A model generated the notes under the pieces. That model was not told where the DNA came from. It was given only the letters and a program-made list of their open reading frames with translations, and did not search any database. Shown here in pieces: positions 53,422 through 63,075 of a DNA stretch of 64,000 bases (its first letter is position 1; every line of letters starts with the position of its first letter). The stretch comes from Epilithonimonas zeae. Lineage in GTDB: Bacteria > Bacteroidota > Bacteroidia > Flavobacteriales > Weeksellaceae. Both the position numbers and the translations under genes were made by a program. The stretch spans positions 744,001 to 808,000 of the forward strand of contig NZ_CP075338.1 in the NCBI RefSeq assembly GCF_023278365.1, in the 5' to 3' direction.

Positions 53422-54849
53422 ATGAATTCCTACAAAAATCCATTGGAAGAGCGCTATTCCAGTGAAGAAATGTTGTTTAATTTTTCGCATAACAACAAGT
53501 TCCAGAACTGGAGAAAGCTTTGGATTGCCCTTGCTGAAATCGAAAAAGACCTTGGCCTTGAAATCACAGACGAGCAAATCGCTGAATTAAAAGCCAATGC
53601 CGAAAACATCGATTATGAAAAAGCTGCCGAATATGAAAAAAAATTCAGACACGATGTAATGGCTCACGTTCACGCTTATGGTGATGTAGCGCCTTCTGCA
53701 AAAGGTATTATTCACTTGGGAGCAACTTCGGCATTTGTAGGAGATAATACAGATTTAATTCAGATTCGTGACGGACTTTTAATTCTAAAGAAAAAGTTGG
53801 TGAATGTGATGAAAAATTTATCTGATTTTGCGATTCAGTATAAAGATTTACCGACTTTAGGTTTCACTCACTTCCAACCGGCTCAGTTAACGACTGTTGG
53901 AAAAAGAGCGACACTTTGGTTACAGAGTTTAGTTCTTGACATCGAAGAGCTTGATTTCTTCCTGGAAACATTAAGATTCAGAGGAGTAAAAGGAACAACA
54001 GGAACTGCAGCAAGTTTCTTAGAACTTTTCAATGGAGATTATTCTAAAGTAAAACACTTAGATAAGGAATTATCAAAAAGATTCGGTTTCGAAAAAGTTT
54101 TTGGAGTTTCCGGACAGACTTATGACAGAAAAATTGATGCTAAAGTGGTAGCTTTATTAGGAAATATTGCTCAGTCTGCACATAAATTCACAAACGATTT
54201 ACGTCTTCTTCAAAATCTGAAAGAAGTTGAAGAACCATTCGAGAAAAACCAAATCGGTTCATCGGCAATGGCTTACAAGCGTAATCCAATGAGAAGCGAA
54301 AGAATCGGAGCGTTGGCAAAATATGTGATGTCTTTAACGACAAGTTCTGCGATGGTCGCTTCAACACAATGGTTTGAAAGAACTTTGGACGATTCTGCAA
54401 ACAAGAGGTTAACAATTCCTCAGGCGTTTTTAGCGGTTGATGCAATTCTATTGATCTGGAACAACATTATGAACGGAATCGTAGTGTATCCGAACAGAAT
54501 CAACAAGCATATTATGGAAGAACTGCCGTTTATGGCGACGGAATACATCATTATGGAAGAGGTAAAAGCTGGTGGAGACCGTCAGGAAATCCACGAAGTG
54601 ATTAGAGTTCATTCTATGGAAGCTTCCAAAAAAGTGAAAGAAGAAGGAAAAGAAAATGACTTGATCGAAAGAATTTTAAATGACGATTCTTTAAAACTAG
54701 ATAAATCAAAATTAAAAGAGGTTCTTGATCCTAAAAACTTTATCGGCTTTGCACCGATTCAGACGGAAGAATTCATTGCCAATGAAGTCCAGCCGATTAT
54801 TGAGGCAAACAAAGATCTGATAGGATTAGAGGCTGATCTTAAAGTATAA
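53422..54849 (+). CDS. purB: Adenylosuccinate lyase
   Basis: Cleaves adenylosuccinate to AMP and fumarate and acts one step earlier (SAICAR lyase) in purine synthesis. The 475 residues have the fumarase/ASL signature GSSAMAYKRNPMRSERIGALA, the catalytic His regions (FRHDVMAHVHAYGDVAPSAKGIIHLGATSAF and LGFTHFQPAQLTTVGKRATLW) and the C-terminal RIHEVIRVHSMEAS-type helices (DRQEIHEVIRVHSMEASKKVKEEG). Purine genes purB and purL lie 1.2 kb apart here, with one unrelated gene between them. Confidence 0.97.
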   Translation: MNSYKNPLEERYSSEEMLFNFSHNNKFQNWRKLWIALAEIEKDLGLEITDEQIAELKANAENIDYEKAAEYEKKFRHDVMAHVHAYGDVAPSAKGIIHLGATSAFVGDNTDLIQIRDGLLILKKKLVNVMKNLSDFAIQYKDLPTLGFTHFQPAQLTTVGKRATLWLQSLVLDIEELDFFLETLRFRGVKGTTGTAASFLELFNGDYSKVKHLDKELSKRFGFEKVFGVSGQTYDRKIDAKVVALLGNIAQSAHKFTNDLRLLQNLKEVEEPFEKNQIGSSAMAYKRNPMRSERIGALAKYVMSLTTSSAMVASTQWFERTLDDSANKRLTIPQAFLAVDAILLIWNNIMNGIVVYPNRINKHIMEELPFMATEYIIMEEVKAGGDRQEIHEVIRVHSMEASKKVKEEGKENDLIERILNDDSLKLDKSKLKEVLDPKNFIGFAPIQTEEFIANEVQPIIEANKDLIGLEADLKV

Positions 54850-54905
54850 ATATTGTGCAGTCTTTTCGGGCTGCATATTTTTTTAAAATTATACCTAAAT
54901 TATTT

Positions 54906-56024
54906 ATGACCAGAACGATTATTTCAGTTTTATTGATTTTAACCTGTCTCTTTTCAAAGGCTCAGGACAGAATTAATTTTACTGAAAAATTCAAAAAAGA
55001 GAATCAGGGAAAGTATAAAATTGAAATCAATGAGGCAAAGGAATTGATTCATATAATGCTGGCAATTACCAAATCCGGATTGGAAAATGATGATATGATT
55101 CAGCAGGAAGGTGTTTATTATAAAGATGTCATCTCACATTTTAAACCTTTTAAAGATGAAAAGATCATCAAAACTTTCGACTCTTTGCTGGTTGCTTCAC
55201 CCTACAATTATATTTTTTTAACGGGAAATGGTATTTCCTATGATTTTAAAGGTGAGAAGCTCGTTAAAAATGAAATATTTGTCTTCCCGGCAACTGGTGT
55301 TTCAGGTATTAAAATCACTGAAAACCCAATTACGACTTACAAAAAAGAAATTGAAGATTTTGCGATAAAGTCTAAGTTTAGAGAATTTTACAAAAAACAG
55401 AAGCCGTACTATTCTCAAATTATTTCCGATTATGATAGAAAAGCTAATCTGGGCAAACAGTGGAAATGGCTGGAGAAAAATTTTAAAACCAAAATCAACA
55501 GCTACATCATCTTCTGTTCACCACTCATCAACAGTCTGAACTACACCGGAGATTTTGACAACAATAATTTTAAGCTGATCTATATGGTTTTGCCACCACT
55601 CGATAACTTTGAAAAACTTTCGGAGATTCAAAATGAGCTGTTCAATACAAGAGTAATGCTTACTGAGATTGACCACAATTATGTAAAAGCACCAAGTATC
55701 GCAAACAAAGAAGCTATTGATCAGTATTTTAAAGACAGGAAGATATGGACAGACGAAAATACAGAAGGCATTTTTGCCTATCCAAATCCGGTAAAAGTAT
55801 TCGATGAATATATGACATATGGCGTTTTTGTTTTGTTCTGTGAAGATAATTATGATCAGAAAAATTTCCTTGAAACTAAGCAAAGCATCATTGCGCTGAT
55901 GAAAGAAAGAGGTTTTCCGAAAATGCAGGAATTTACAGACAAGCTGCTGAAAGTTCGTGCAGAAAACCGTGATAAAAAAATTGACGATTGGTATCCCGAA
56001 TTTTTAAAACAATTCGCTGAATAA
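54906..56024 (+). CDS. Hypothetical secreted protein
   Basis: A 372-residue protein. The ATG at 54906 begins a signal peptide (MTRTIISVLLILTCLFSKAQ); the frame extends back to 54855. The mature part is charged and mixed alpha/beta, with INEAKELIHIMLAITKSGLENDD, FLTGNGISYDF, YIIFCSPLINSLNYTGDFDNNNFKLIYMVLPPLDNF and FVLFCEDNYDQKNFLETKQSIIALMKERGF. This hints at an inactive peptidase or thiol-ester-like fold, but no family is identified. Its place between purB and purL seems unrelated to purine synthesis. Confidence 0.65.
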   Translation: MTRTIISVLLILTCLFSKAQDRINFTEKFKKENQGKYKIEINEAKELIHIMLAITKSGLENDDMIQQEGVYYKDVISHFKPFKDEKIIKTFDSLLVASPYNYIFLTGNGISYDFKGEKLVKNEIFVFPATGVSGIKITENPITTYKKEIEDFAIKSKFREFYKKQKPYYSQIISDYDRKANLGKQWKWLEKNFKTKINSYIIFCSPLINSLNYTGDFDNNNFKLIYMVLPPLDNFEKLSEIQNELFNTRVMLTEIDHNYVKAPSIANKEAIDQYFKDRKIWTDENTEGIFAYPNPVKVFDEYMTYGVFVLFCEDNYDQKNFLETKQSIIALMKERGFPKMQEFTDKLLKVRAENRDKKIDDWYPEFLKQFAE

Positions 56025-56075
56025 AAAATAAATCTAATAAAATCCTGAACTTCGGTTCCTGAATCTAATAAAAAA

Positions 56076-59000
56076 ATGAACAAAAGAATTTTCGTAGAAA
56101 AAAGAGGAATTTTCGATGTTGAAAGCCCAAAAATTTTTGATGAAGTAAAAGCGGTGGTTCCGTCGATCCAAAGCGTAAAAGTATACAACGTTTACGATAT
56201 TTTTGGATTAAACGATGGTGAATTTGAAAAAGTGGTCAACAGTACTTTCGTGGATCCGGTTACTGATATTCTAATCGAGGAAAATCCTGCACAGGGAATT
56301 CATTTCGCCTTAGAATTTTTGCCAGGTCAATACGATCAGCGTGCAGATTCTGCTCAACAGTGTATCGCTTTACTGACTGGAAATGAGAAGTCTAAGGTAA
56401 GAAGCGGTAAATTAATCGAATTTGAAGGGGCTTCTGAATCTGATTTGGTGAAAATCAAAGATCTGCTTATTAATAAAGTGGAATCTCAGGAAAAAGATTT
56501 GTCAATTTTAGACATTCCTGCGGAAGAAACGCCATCAAAAGTTATTGTTCACGAAAACTTCATCAATTTTGATGATGCTCAGCTTGAAGAATTCTTTAAT
56601 AAGCACGGTTTTGCGTTAGGTTTGGATGATTTGAAATTCATTCAGGAATATTTTAAATCGGAACAAAGAAATCCTACGGAAACGGAACTAAAAGTTTTAG
56701 ACACGTATTGGAGTGACCACTGTCGTCACACGACTTTTGAAACGGAATTATCAAATATTGAATTTGAAGGACAGTTCAAACATACATTGGAAACGATTTT
56801 CAATGATTATATCGAAAAAAGAAAATTCTTAGGACGCGAATTGAAACCAATCTCTTTAATGGATCTGGCGACAGTTTGCGGAAGATATTTCCATAAAACA
56901 GGCAATTTGGAGAACTTGGTGGTTTCTGACGAAATCAACGCCTGTACAATCCAAATCGAAGCTGAATACGACGGTAAAAAAGAACCTTGGTATTTGTTAT
57001 TCAAAAATGAAACACATAATCACCCGACGGAAATTGAGCCTTTTGGTGGGGCTTCAACGTGTTTGGGTGGTGCAATCAGAGATCCTTTGTCCGGACGTTC
57101 TTTCGTTTTCCAGGCGATGAGATTAACGGGTGCTGCGGATGTTCTGGAGCCTGTTGACCAAACTTTACCGGGGAAATTACCCCAAAAAACAATTACAAAA
57201 CAGGCTGCAAACGGATATTCTTCTTATGGTAACCAAATCGGTTTGGCGACTACAATGGTTTCTGAAATCTATGATGAAGGCTACAAAGCAAAAAGAATGG
57301 AAGTTGGTTTCGTTGCCGGAGCGGTTCCTGTGGATTGGGTAAGACGTGAAAAGCCTGCAAATGGTGATTCTATCATCATTTTAGGAGGAGCAACCGGTCG
57401 TGACGGTGTTGGAGGAGCAAGCGGAAGTTCAAAAGAGCAGGACGAAACTTCTATCCATACGATGAGTTCTGAAGTTCAGAAAGGAAATGCGGTTGAAGAA
57501 CGTAAAATCCAGAGATTATTCAGAAATCCTGAAGTAACGAGACTGATTAAAAAATCGAATGACTTCGGAGCTGGTGGTGTTTCTGTAGCGATTGGTGAAA
57601 TTGCTGATTCTTTGGAAGTTAATCTGGATGTTTTACCTTTAAAATATGAAGGTTTGAACGGAACGGAACTGGCTATTTCCGAATCTCAGGAAAGAATGGC
57701 AGTTGTGGTTGAACCAAAAGATAAAGAAAAATTCATCAAGTTCTGTGAAGCTGAAAATATTGTAGCTGTTGAAGTGGCAAAAGTGACAGATTCTGGAAGA
57801 ATGCAGATGTTCTGGAAAGGCGATAAAATTGTTGACCTTTCAAGAGAATTCTTAGATACGAACGGTTGTTCAAAAAGTCAGGAAGTTAAAATTACGCACC
57901 TGAATGAAGTAAAAGAAGAAACTCCGTCATTCAATGAGGAAAACTTTTTGAAAATTTTAGGAGATAAAAATGTTGCTTCTCAAAAAGGATTGCTGGAAAT
58001 GTTCGATTCTTCTATCGGTGCGACTACGGTTGCGATGCCTTTAGGTGGAAAATACCAGCAGACTTTGATGGAAGGAAGTGTTCAGACATTACCGATCATC
58101 GGAGCAAAAGATATCGAAACAGTTTCTTTGGCAAGTTGGGGCTTTGATGCTGAAATTTCTAAACAGAACTCTTTGTTGGGAGCTTCTTATGCTGTCGTTG
58201 AAAGTGTTGCAAAAATCGTTGCGATGGGTGGCGATTATAAAAATATCAGATTCAGTTTCCAGGAATATTTTGAGAAATTAGGTCAGAACCCTGAAAAGTG
58301 GGGTAAACCTTTAGCTTCTTTGCTAGGAGCCTATGATGCTCAAATTAATTTTGGTTTAGCAGCGATTGGAGGTAAAGATTCAATGAGTGGAACGTATCAG
58401 GATCTGAATGTTCCGCCAACGTTGATTTCTTTCGCTTGTGCGAACGGAGAAAAGAAAAACATTATCTCTCCTGAATTTAAGAAGGCAGGAAATAAAGTGT
58501 ATTTCTTCAATCATATCGCTCAGGAAAATGGACTTCCGAACTATGATGTTTTAAAAACTGTTTATGAATTTATTTTTGAAAACATAAAAGCTGGAAAAAT
58601 CGTTTCAGTAAAAACGGTGAAAGAAGGAGGAGTTGCTGTTGCTTTAGCAAAAATGAGCTTTGGAAACAGATTAGGTGCTGAAATTAAAGTTGCTGAAAAT
58701 TCTTTATTAGCGAAAAATATCGGAAGCTTAATCATCGAATCTAAGGAAGAATTGAGCTCTGTAAATCTTCAATTAATAGGAAAAGTTGTTGCAGACGAAG
58801 TTTTAACGATCAACAATCAACCAACAACCATTAACAAACTTTTGGCTGCAAACACAAATACATTTGAGAATCTTTTCCCAACGATTGAAAAAGAAAAAAT
58901 CACGGTTGTAATTGATGAAAAATTAAACTCGATCAACCCAAGAAATATTATCATCAAAAAACACGGAATCGCTCAGCCGAAAGTATTTGCACCGGTTTTC

Positions 59001-59765
59001 CCGGGAACAAACTGTGAATATGATACACTGAACGCTTTCGCAAAAGAAGGAGCTGTTACAAGCAGCCTGCCTTTAATCAATATCAATCACCAGTTATTGG
59101 ATGAAAGTATTGATGCTTGGGTAGAAGAAATTAAAACTTCTCAGATTTTGGCTTTCTCAGGAGGTTTTTCAGCAGGTGACGAGCCGGATGGTTCTGCAAA
59201 ATTCATCGTTAACGTTTTGAAAAACGAAAAAATGAGAAATGCAGTTCACGAATTACTAGATAGAGACGGAATGATCATCGGGATCTGTAACGGTTTCCAG
59301 GCATTGGTGAAATCAGGATTGTTACCTTACGGAAGAATCAAAGATCTGGATGAAAATTCTCCGACTTTGGCTCACAACGCCATCAGAAGACACATTTCTC
59401 AGATGGTAAACGTAAGAGTTGTGAATGACGAATCGCCTTGGTTAAAAGGAATGAAAGATCAGGTGTTCACGATTCCGATTTCTCACGGGGAAGGTCGTTT
59501 TATGGCTTCGGAAGCGGAAATTCAAAAGCTGTATGAAAACGGACAGATTGCAACCCAATATTTAGATTTAGAAGGAAATATCGCTCACGGAATGCCGTTC
59601 AATCCAAATAACTCATTGTTCGGAATTGAAGGAATTACGAGTCCGGATGGAAAAATATTCGGTAGAATGGGACACCCTGAACGTTTTGCAGAAGGTTTAA
59701 TGAAAAATATTCCGACTGCGAATTATCATAATATCTTCAAAAATGGAGTGGAGTATTTTAAGTAA
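56076..59765 (+). CDS. purL: Phosphoribosylformylglycinamidine synthase, single-chain type
   Basis: Fourth step of purine synthesis (FGAR plus glutamine to FGAM). The 1229-residue single-chain form fuses the synthetase domains (two AIRS-like ATP-binding halves, TLPIIGAKDIETVSLASWGF; ETHNHPTEIEPFGGASTCLGGAIRD) to a C-terminal class I glutamine amidotransferase: FPGTNCEYDTLNAF, catalytic Cys in GICNGFQALVKSG and the His/Glu pair in GRMGHPERFAE. A full-length, intact large PurL as in proteobacteria and Bacteroidota. It ends with a strong terminator. Confidence 0.97.
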   Translation: MNKRIFVEKRGIFDVESPKIFDEVKAVVPSIQSVKVYNVYDIFGLNDGEFEKVVNSTFVDPVTDILIEENPAQGIHFALEFLPGQYDQRADSAQQCIALLTGNEKSKVRSGKLIEFEGASESDLVKIKDLLINKVESQEKDLSILDIPAEETPSKVIVHENFINFDDAQLEEFFNKHGFALGLDDLKFIQEYFKSEQRNPTETELKVLDTYWSDHCRHTTFETELSNIEFEGQFKHTLETIFNDYIEKRKFLGRELKPISLMDLATVCGRYFHKTGNLENLVVSDEINACTIQIEAEYDGKKEPWYLLFKNETHNHPTEIEPFGGASTCLGGAIRDPLSGRSFVFQAMRLTGAADVLEPVDQTLPGKLPQKTITKQAANGYSSYGNQIGLATTMVSEIYDEGYKAKRMEVGFVAGAVPVDWVRREKPANGDSIIILGGATGRDGVGGASGSSKEQDETSIHTMSSEVQKGNAVEERKIQRLFRNPEVTRLIKKSNDFGAGGVSVAIGEIADSLEVNLDVLPLKYEGLNGTELAISESQERMAVVVEPKDKEKFIKFCEAENIVAVEVAKVTDSGRMQMFWKGDKIVDLSREFLDTNGCSKSQEVKITHLNEVKEETPSFNEENFLKILGDKNVASQKGLLEMFDSSIGATTVAMPLGGKYQQTLMEGSVQTLPIIGAKDIETVSLASWGFDAEISKQNSLLGASYAVVESVAKIVAMGGDYKNIRFSFQEYFEKLGQNPEKWGKPLASLLGAYDAQINFGLAAIGGKDSMSGTYQDLNVPPTLISFACANGEKKNIISPEFKKAGNKVYFFNHIAQENGLPNYDVLKTVYEFIFENIKAGKIVSVKTVKEGGVAVALAKMSFGNRLGAEIKVAENSLLAKNIGSLIIESKEELSSVNLQLIGKVVADEVLTINNQPTTINKLLAANTNTFENLFPTIEKEKITVVIDEKLNSINPRNIIIKKHGIAQPKVFAPVFPGTNCEYDTLNAFAKEGAVTSSLPLININHQLLDESIDAWVEEIKTSQILAFSGGFSAGDEPDGSAKFIVNVLKNEKMRNAVHELLDRDGMIIGICNGFQALVKSGLLPYGRIKDLDENSPTLAHNAIRRHISQMVNVRVVNDESPWLKGMKDQVFTIPISHGEGRFMASEAEIQKLYENGQIATQYLDLEGNIAHGMPFNPNNSLFGIEGITSPDGKIFGRMGHPERFAEGLMKNIPTANYHNIFKNGVEYFK

Positions 59766-59800
59766 GCTTTAAGTTTAGTTACTCAAATAACAATAAAAGG

Positions 59801-59834
59801 AAAATGACTGTCATTATTGGCAGTCATTTTTTTT
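59801..59834 (+). terminator. Terminator after purL
   Basis: Stem ATGACTGTCA with TGGCAGTCAT (about 59804-59827) and eight Ts. The same stem, differing only in the loop, recurs at 63826-63849 at the start of the barstar gene. Confidence 0.88.
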
Positions 59835-59841
59835 GACAAAT

Positions 59842-59868
59842 TGCAACATTTTTTCAATTCCCGCATCT
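59842..59868 (+). promoter_or_regulatory. Candidate ECF promoter of the GLPGLI gene
   Basis: TGCAACATTT (59842-59851), 11 bp, then GCATCT (59863-59868). The sigma gene has TGCAACATTT with the same 11-bp gap to GCGTCT. GCAAC and CGTCT are like ECF -35 and -10 elements, and the gap from TGCAAC to the -10 is 16 bp, as usual. The start codon lies 32 bp downstream. Confidence 0.6.
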
Positions 59869-59899
59869 TAATGATAGCAAGACCATCACAAACTATTAT

Positions 59900-60733
59900 A
59901 TGAAACTTAAATTATTATTAAGCTTATTTGCATTCAGTTCTATTGCAATATTTTCACAATCTTATAAAATAATCTACGATTTTAAATGGAAAACCGAAGA
60001 ACATTCAAAAGATTATAACTCTGAGTTAACCGTTCTTTTAAAAAATGATGAGAAATCTTATTTCGAATCATTGGCAAAATTTAAGTATGATTCAATAAAA
60101 ACAAAACTGGTAAAGCAGGGAAGCAGAAGTTTTCCGGCACCCAAACAGCAATGGAAACTACAGACTTTAATTTTTAAAGATTTAAAATCTCAAACAACAA
60201 TTACTGAAGAAAACTTTTTCGATAAAGTTTATTTGACAACCTATCGTTGTAAACCCACCTGGAAAATCCTTCAGGAAAAAAGCAAGGTGCTTAATTATAA
60301 TGTACAAAAAGCTGAGGCTGATTTTGGGGGAAGAAAATGGTTTGCCTGGTTTACCAATGAGATACCTATCAGTGACGGACCTTATAAATTTTACGGATTG
60401 CCCGGACTGATCCTGAAAATATCTGATTCGGAAGAGAATTTTATTTTCGAAATCAAAGGACTTACCAAAGAACAATATAATATTGAAGGACGCAATGCTT
60501 ACGATTCCAAAGTCAACCTCACGCCTAAAAAATGGGACGTATTTTGGAAGAAATATCGCGAAGACCCATCGATGATTTTTGCTAATCTCAATTCTCCGAA
60601 TAACACTTTTACTTATGTTTATAACGGCTTAAGTGTAGACAGTAAAGAAGCTAAAGAGATTTACAACAAGACCGAAAAAGAAAAAATCGATATTTTTAAA
60701 ATTCCTATTGAAACCAAATCGTGTGAACATTAA
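59900..60733 (+). CDS. GLPGLI family protein
   Basis: A 277-residue exported protein of a family found almost only in Bacteroidota. Signal peptide MKLKLLLSLFAFSSIAIFSQ, the motif YGLPGLILKISD after DGPYKF, and the typical lead-in WFAWFTNEIPISDGP. Function unknown; often encoded next to TonB-dependent receptors or peptidases. A promoter-like motif shared with the ECF sigma gene suggests it belongs to that regulon. Confidence 0.88.
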   Translation: MKLKLLLSLFAFSSIAIFSQSYKIIYDFKWKTEEHSKDYNSELTVLLKNDEKSYFESLAKFKYDSIKTKLVKQGSRSFPAPKQQWKLQTLIFKDLKSQTTITEENFFDKVYLTTYRCKPTWKILQEKSKVLNYNVQKAEADFGGRKWFAWFTNEIPISDGPYKFYGLPGLILKISDSEENFIFEIKGLTKEQYNIEGRNAYDSKVNLTPKKWDVFWKKYREDPSMIFANLNSPNNTFTYVYNGLSVDSKEAKEIYNKTEKEKIDIFKIPIETKSCEH

Positions 60734-60761
60734 TTAAAAAATCAGAAAAAATATAAAAAAC

Positions 60762-60788
60762 TGCAACATTTGGAATTGGTTTGCGTCT
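60762..60788 (+). promoter_or_regulatory. Candidate ECF promoter of the sigma operon
   Basis: TGCAACATTT (60762-60771), 11 bp, GCGTCT (60783-60788), 34 bp before the sigma start. Same motif and spacing as before the GLPGLI gene, which suggests autoregulation by the sigma factor. Confidence 0.6.
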
Positions 60789-60821
60789 ATTATATAGAAC
60801 CATAAAAAAACGAATAACCTT

Positions 60822-61394
60822 TTGAAGACAAAAACAGAAAATATCAGTGACAAAGAATTGTTGGAGCGATGCAGTTCCGGAGACAATTCGGGGTATTCTC
60901 TACTCTATCATCGTTATTCTAAGGCTGTTTTCAATTCCATTTATCGTATCGTCAATGACAGAGAAGATGCGGAAGATATTCTTCAGGAGGTTTTTTTGAA
61001 AGCATTTTCTGAAATCAAATCTCTGAAAAATGTAGAAAGTTTCGGAGGTTGGATTAAGCGAATCGCCATCAATCAATCGCTCAATTATCTTCGGAAAAAC
61101 AAAATCTATTTTACTGAAATTGAAGATGATAAAATATTGGACATAGAAGATGACGAGTTGGAAGCCAAGTTGGCTATGGAATCTCGTGTAAAAGAGCTTC
61201 AAAATATTATTGCAGGATTTCCTTTGCAGACCAGAACAATTATTAACCTTTATCTGTTCGAGGAAATGCCACAGGAAGAAATAGCAAAAGTTTTAAATAT
61301 TCCGCACGGAACAGTAAGAAGTTATTACCATCGTGCCAAAAAGAAAATTTTTGAGAAATTAAATCCAAAACACTACAATGAAAGATTCGCTTAA
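60822..61394 (+). CDS. ECF RNA polymerase sigma factor
   Basis: A 190-residue sigma-70 family factor with only regions 2 and 4. Region 2: LLYHRYSKAVFNSIYRIVNDREDAEDILQEVFLKAFSEIKSLKNVESFGGWIKRIAINQSLNYLRK. Region 4: INLYLFEEMPQEEIAKVLNIPHGTVRSYYHRAKKKIFEKL. There is no ATG in a plausible place, so a TTG at 60822 is the start. It overlaps the following gene by 17 bp, as usual for sigma/anti-sigma pairs. Confidence 0.92.
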   Translation: MKTKTENISDKELLERCSSGDNSGYSLLYHRYSKAVFNSIYRIVNDREDAEDILQEVFLKAFSEIKSLKNVESFGGWIKRIAINQSLNYLRKNKIYFTEIEDDKILDIEDDELEAKLAMESRVKELQNIIAGFPLQTRTIINLYLFEEMPQEEIAKVLNIPHGTVRSYYHRAKKKIFEKLNPKHYNERFA

Positions 61395-62223
61395 AAAATA
61401 TATTAATGACCATCGAGATGAATTCGACACTCTCGAAGTTCCTGATCAAATGTTTGATAAAATAATGTCCAAATTGGATAGTCCCACTCCATCTGTTGCA
61501 AAAACAGGTAAGATATTTTCTTTGAAAAATTGGGCTATTGCAGCTTCTGTTACAATCATATTAAGCTTAGGAATCTTTAACTTCTGGCAAGAAAAAGAAA
61601 TCGATAAAACTGCTCTTGCAATAAAACAAACTCCTGAAAAAGAAGATGACATTCTAGATAATATTTCAATTCCTGAAAACAAATCAGAAATATCAAAAAA
61701 ACAGACGGAATTAAAACAAAACACTACAAAAGTTCTTGCAAATAACAAATCTAATTATCCAAAAAAATCGATAAAAAACCAAGACTTTGTTTCGGATCAT
61801 CGTATTGAAGATAAAAATTATTTTGATAAAACAAACGCAATAGAACTGATGGATAATCAATTTTCTGCCAGTTCCAGATTGCAAGGGATTGCTTTGATAA
61901 AAAATTTACCAGATTATGATGCAAAATTAATCGATTTGCTTTCCGAAAAAGCGATCTCAGACGAAAATACGAATGTAAGATTGGCAGCAGTTTCGGCTTT
62001 GGAAGCACAACAAAAAAATCCTGTCATAAAAGATAAAATTCAACAAATTTTTGTTCAACAAAATGACCCGATGGTTCAGAAAGAATTGATTTCTTTTTTG
62101 GCTGAAAAACAGCCATCAGAGTTGGATTCTGAAGTTCATACAAAACTTTTAGCACTCGTTAAAGATCCAACAACAGTAGATTTTGTGAAAGACGAAGCCT
62201 ATTCTGTAATAATGAAATTTTAA
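61378..62223 (+). CDS. Anti-sigma-factor-like membrane protein with HEAT-like repeats
   Basis: A 281-residue protein: a short cytoplasmic N-terminus (MKDSLKKYINDHRDEFDTLEVPDQMFDKIMSKLD), one membrane helix (about 50-67, NWAIAASVTIILSLGIFNFW), a periplasmic charged linker and helical repeats at the C-terminus (SSRLQGIALIKNLPDYDAKLIDLLSEKAISDENTNVRLAAVSALEAQQKNP, like HEAT/armadillo). The position and layout fit an anti-sigma factor that senses an envelope signal; the HEAT-like periplasmic part is a less usual sensor. It is translationally coupled to the sigma gene. Confidence 0.75.
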   Translation: MKDSLKKYINDHRDEFDTLEVPDQMFDKIMSKLDSPTPSVAKTGKIFSLKNWAIAASVTIILSLGIFNFWQEKEIDKTALAIKQTPEKEDDILDNISIPENKSEISKKQTELKQNTTKVLANNKSNYPKKSIKNQDFVSDHRIEDKNYFDKTNAIELMDNQFSASSRLQGIALIKNLPDYDAKLIDLLSEKAISDENTNVRLAAVSALEAQQKNPVIKDKIQQIFVQQNDPMVQKELISFLAEKQPSELDSEVHTKLLALVKDPTTVDFVKDEAYSVIMKF

Positions 62224-62271
62224 AAGCTTTTAAATAAATAAACCCAATAAATTATTAACAAATTAAACATT

Positions 62272-63075
62272 ATGAAAAAGATATATTTAATCATATTTGC
62301 TTTGATGACAATTTCCTTCCAAGCGCAGGAAAATACAAACCAAGCAAATACAACAAAAGAAAATTCGAAGACATATAAAGTCAATAAAAATAAAGGAAAA
62401 CTACTCATTAATCTGGGAAAAGTAACAGTTGAAGGTTACAAAGGCAATGAAATCATTTTCTCTTTGGAAGGTAAAATGCCCATAGAAGACAAACGTGCAG
62501 AAGGCCTGCAGGTAGTGAATGCTTTAGGACTTACAGACAACACCGGACTAGGAATCAATGTTTCTGAAAAAGACGGCATTTTGGAAGTAAATCCCTTGAA
62601 AAAGATTTCGTCGCCATCGATTAAAATATTAGTTCCGGAGAATGTGATTGTTTCGTTTAAACATCAATCTCAATATGGAGAAAATATTGTTTTTAGAAAT
62701 ATGCAAAATGAGATTGAAATCGCGTCTACTTACAATAATATCCAGTTAGAAAATATTACAGGGCCTGCAACGGTGAAATCTATCTATGGAAATGTGGAAG
62801 CGGTTTTCAGCCAAAATGTAAAAGGTCCTTTATCCATTATTTCGGTTCACGGGCATACAGATGTCAGCCTTCCAAAATCTGTAAAAGCCAACCTAAAAGC
62901 AACAACTTCTTATGGCGAAATCTACATTTCCCCAGATTTTAAAATTGAGCAAGAGAAGAAAACAGAGGACGACTTGATTAAGTATGGCAATGATCTTATC
63001 GGGAAAGTGAATGGCGGTGGAACCGATATAGAAGTTCGTTCAGATTACAGTAAAATTTATTTGAGAGCGAAATGA
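62272..63075 (+). CDS. DUF4097-like exported protein
   Basis: A 267-residue exported protein (MKKIYLIIFALMTISFQAQ). The mature part has the right-handed beta-solenoid pattern of DUF4097/head-GIN-type proteins: GKLLINLGKVTVEGYKGNEIIF, IEIASTYNNIQLENITGPATVKSIYGNVEAVFSQNVKGPLSIISVHGHTDVSLPKSVKANLKATTSYGEIYI. Part of the ECF operon and overlapping the next gene by 4 bp (ATGA). Role unknown; probably an envelope target of the sigma factor. Confidence 0.8.
   Translation: MKKIYLIIFALMTISFQAQENTNQANTTKENSKTYKVNKNKGKLLINLGKVTVEGYKGNEIIFSLEGKMPIEDKRAEGLQVVNALGLTDNTGLGINVSEKDGILEVNPLKKISSPSIKILVPENVIVSFKHQSQYGENIVFRNMQNEIEIASTYNNIQLENITGPATVKSIYGNVEAVFSQNVKGPLSIISVHGHTDVSLPKSVKANLKATTSYGEIYISPDFKIEQEKKTEDDLIKYGNDLIGKVNGGGTDIEVRSDYSKIYLRAK

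Noticed and set aside
59801-59834. Regulatory RNA after purL
   Set aside because: A simple stem with T-run explains it as an intrinsic terminator.
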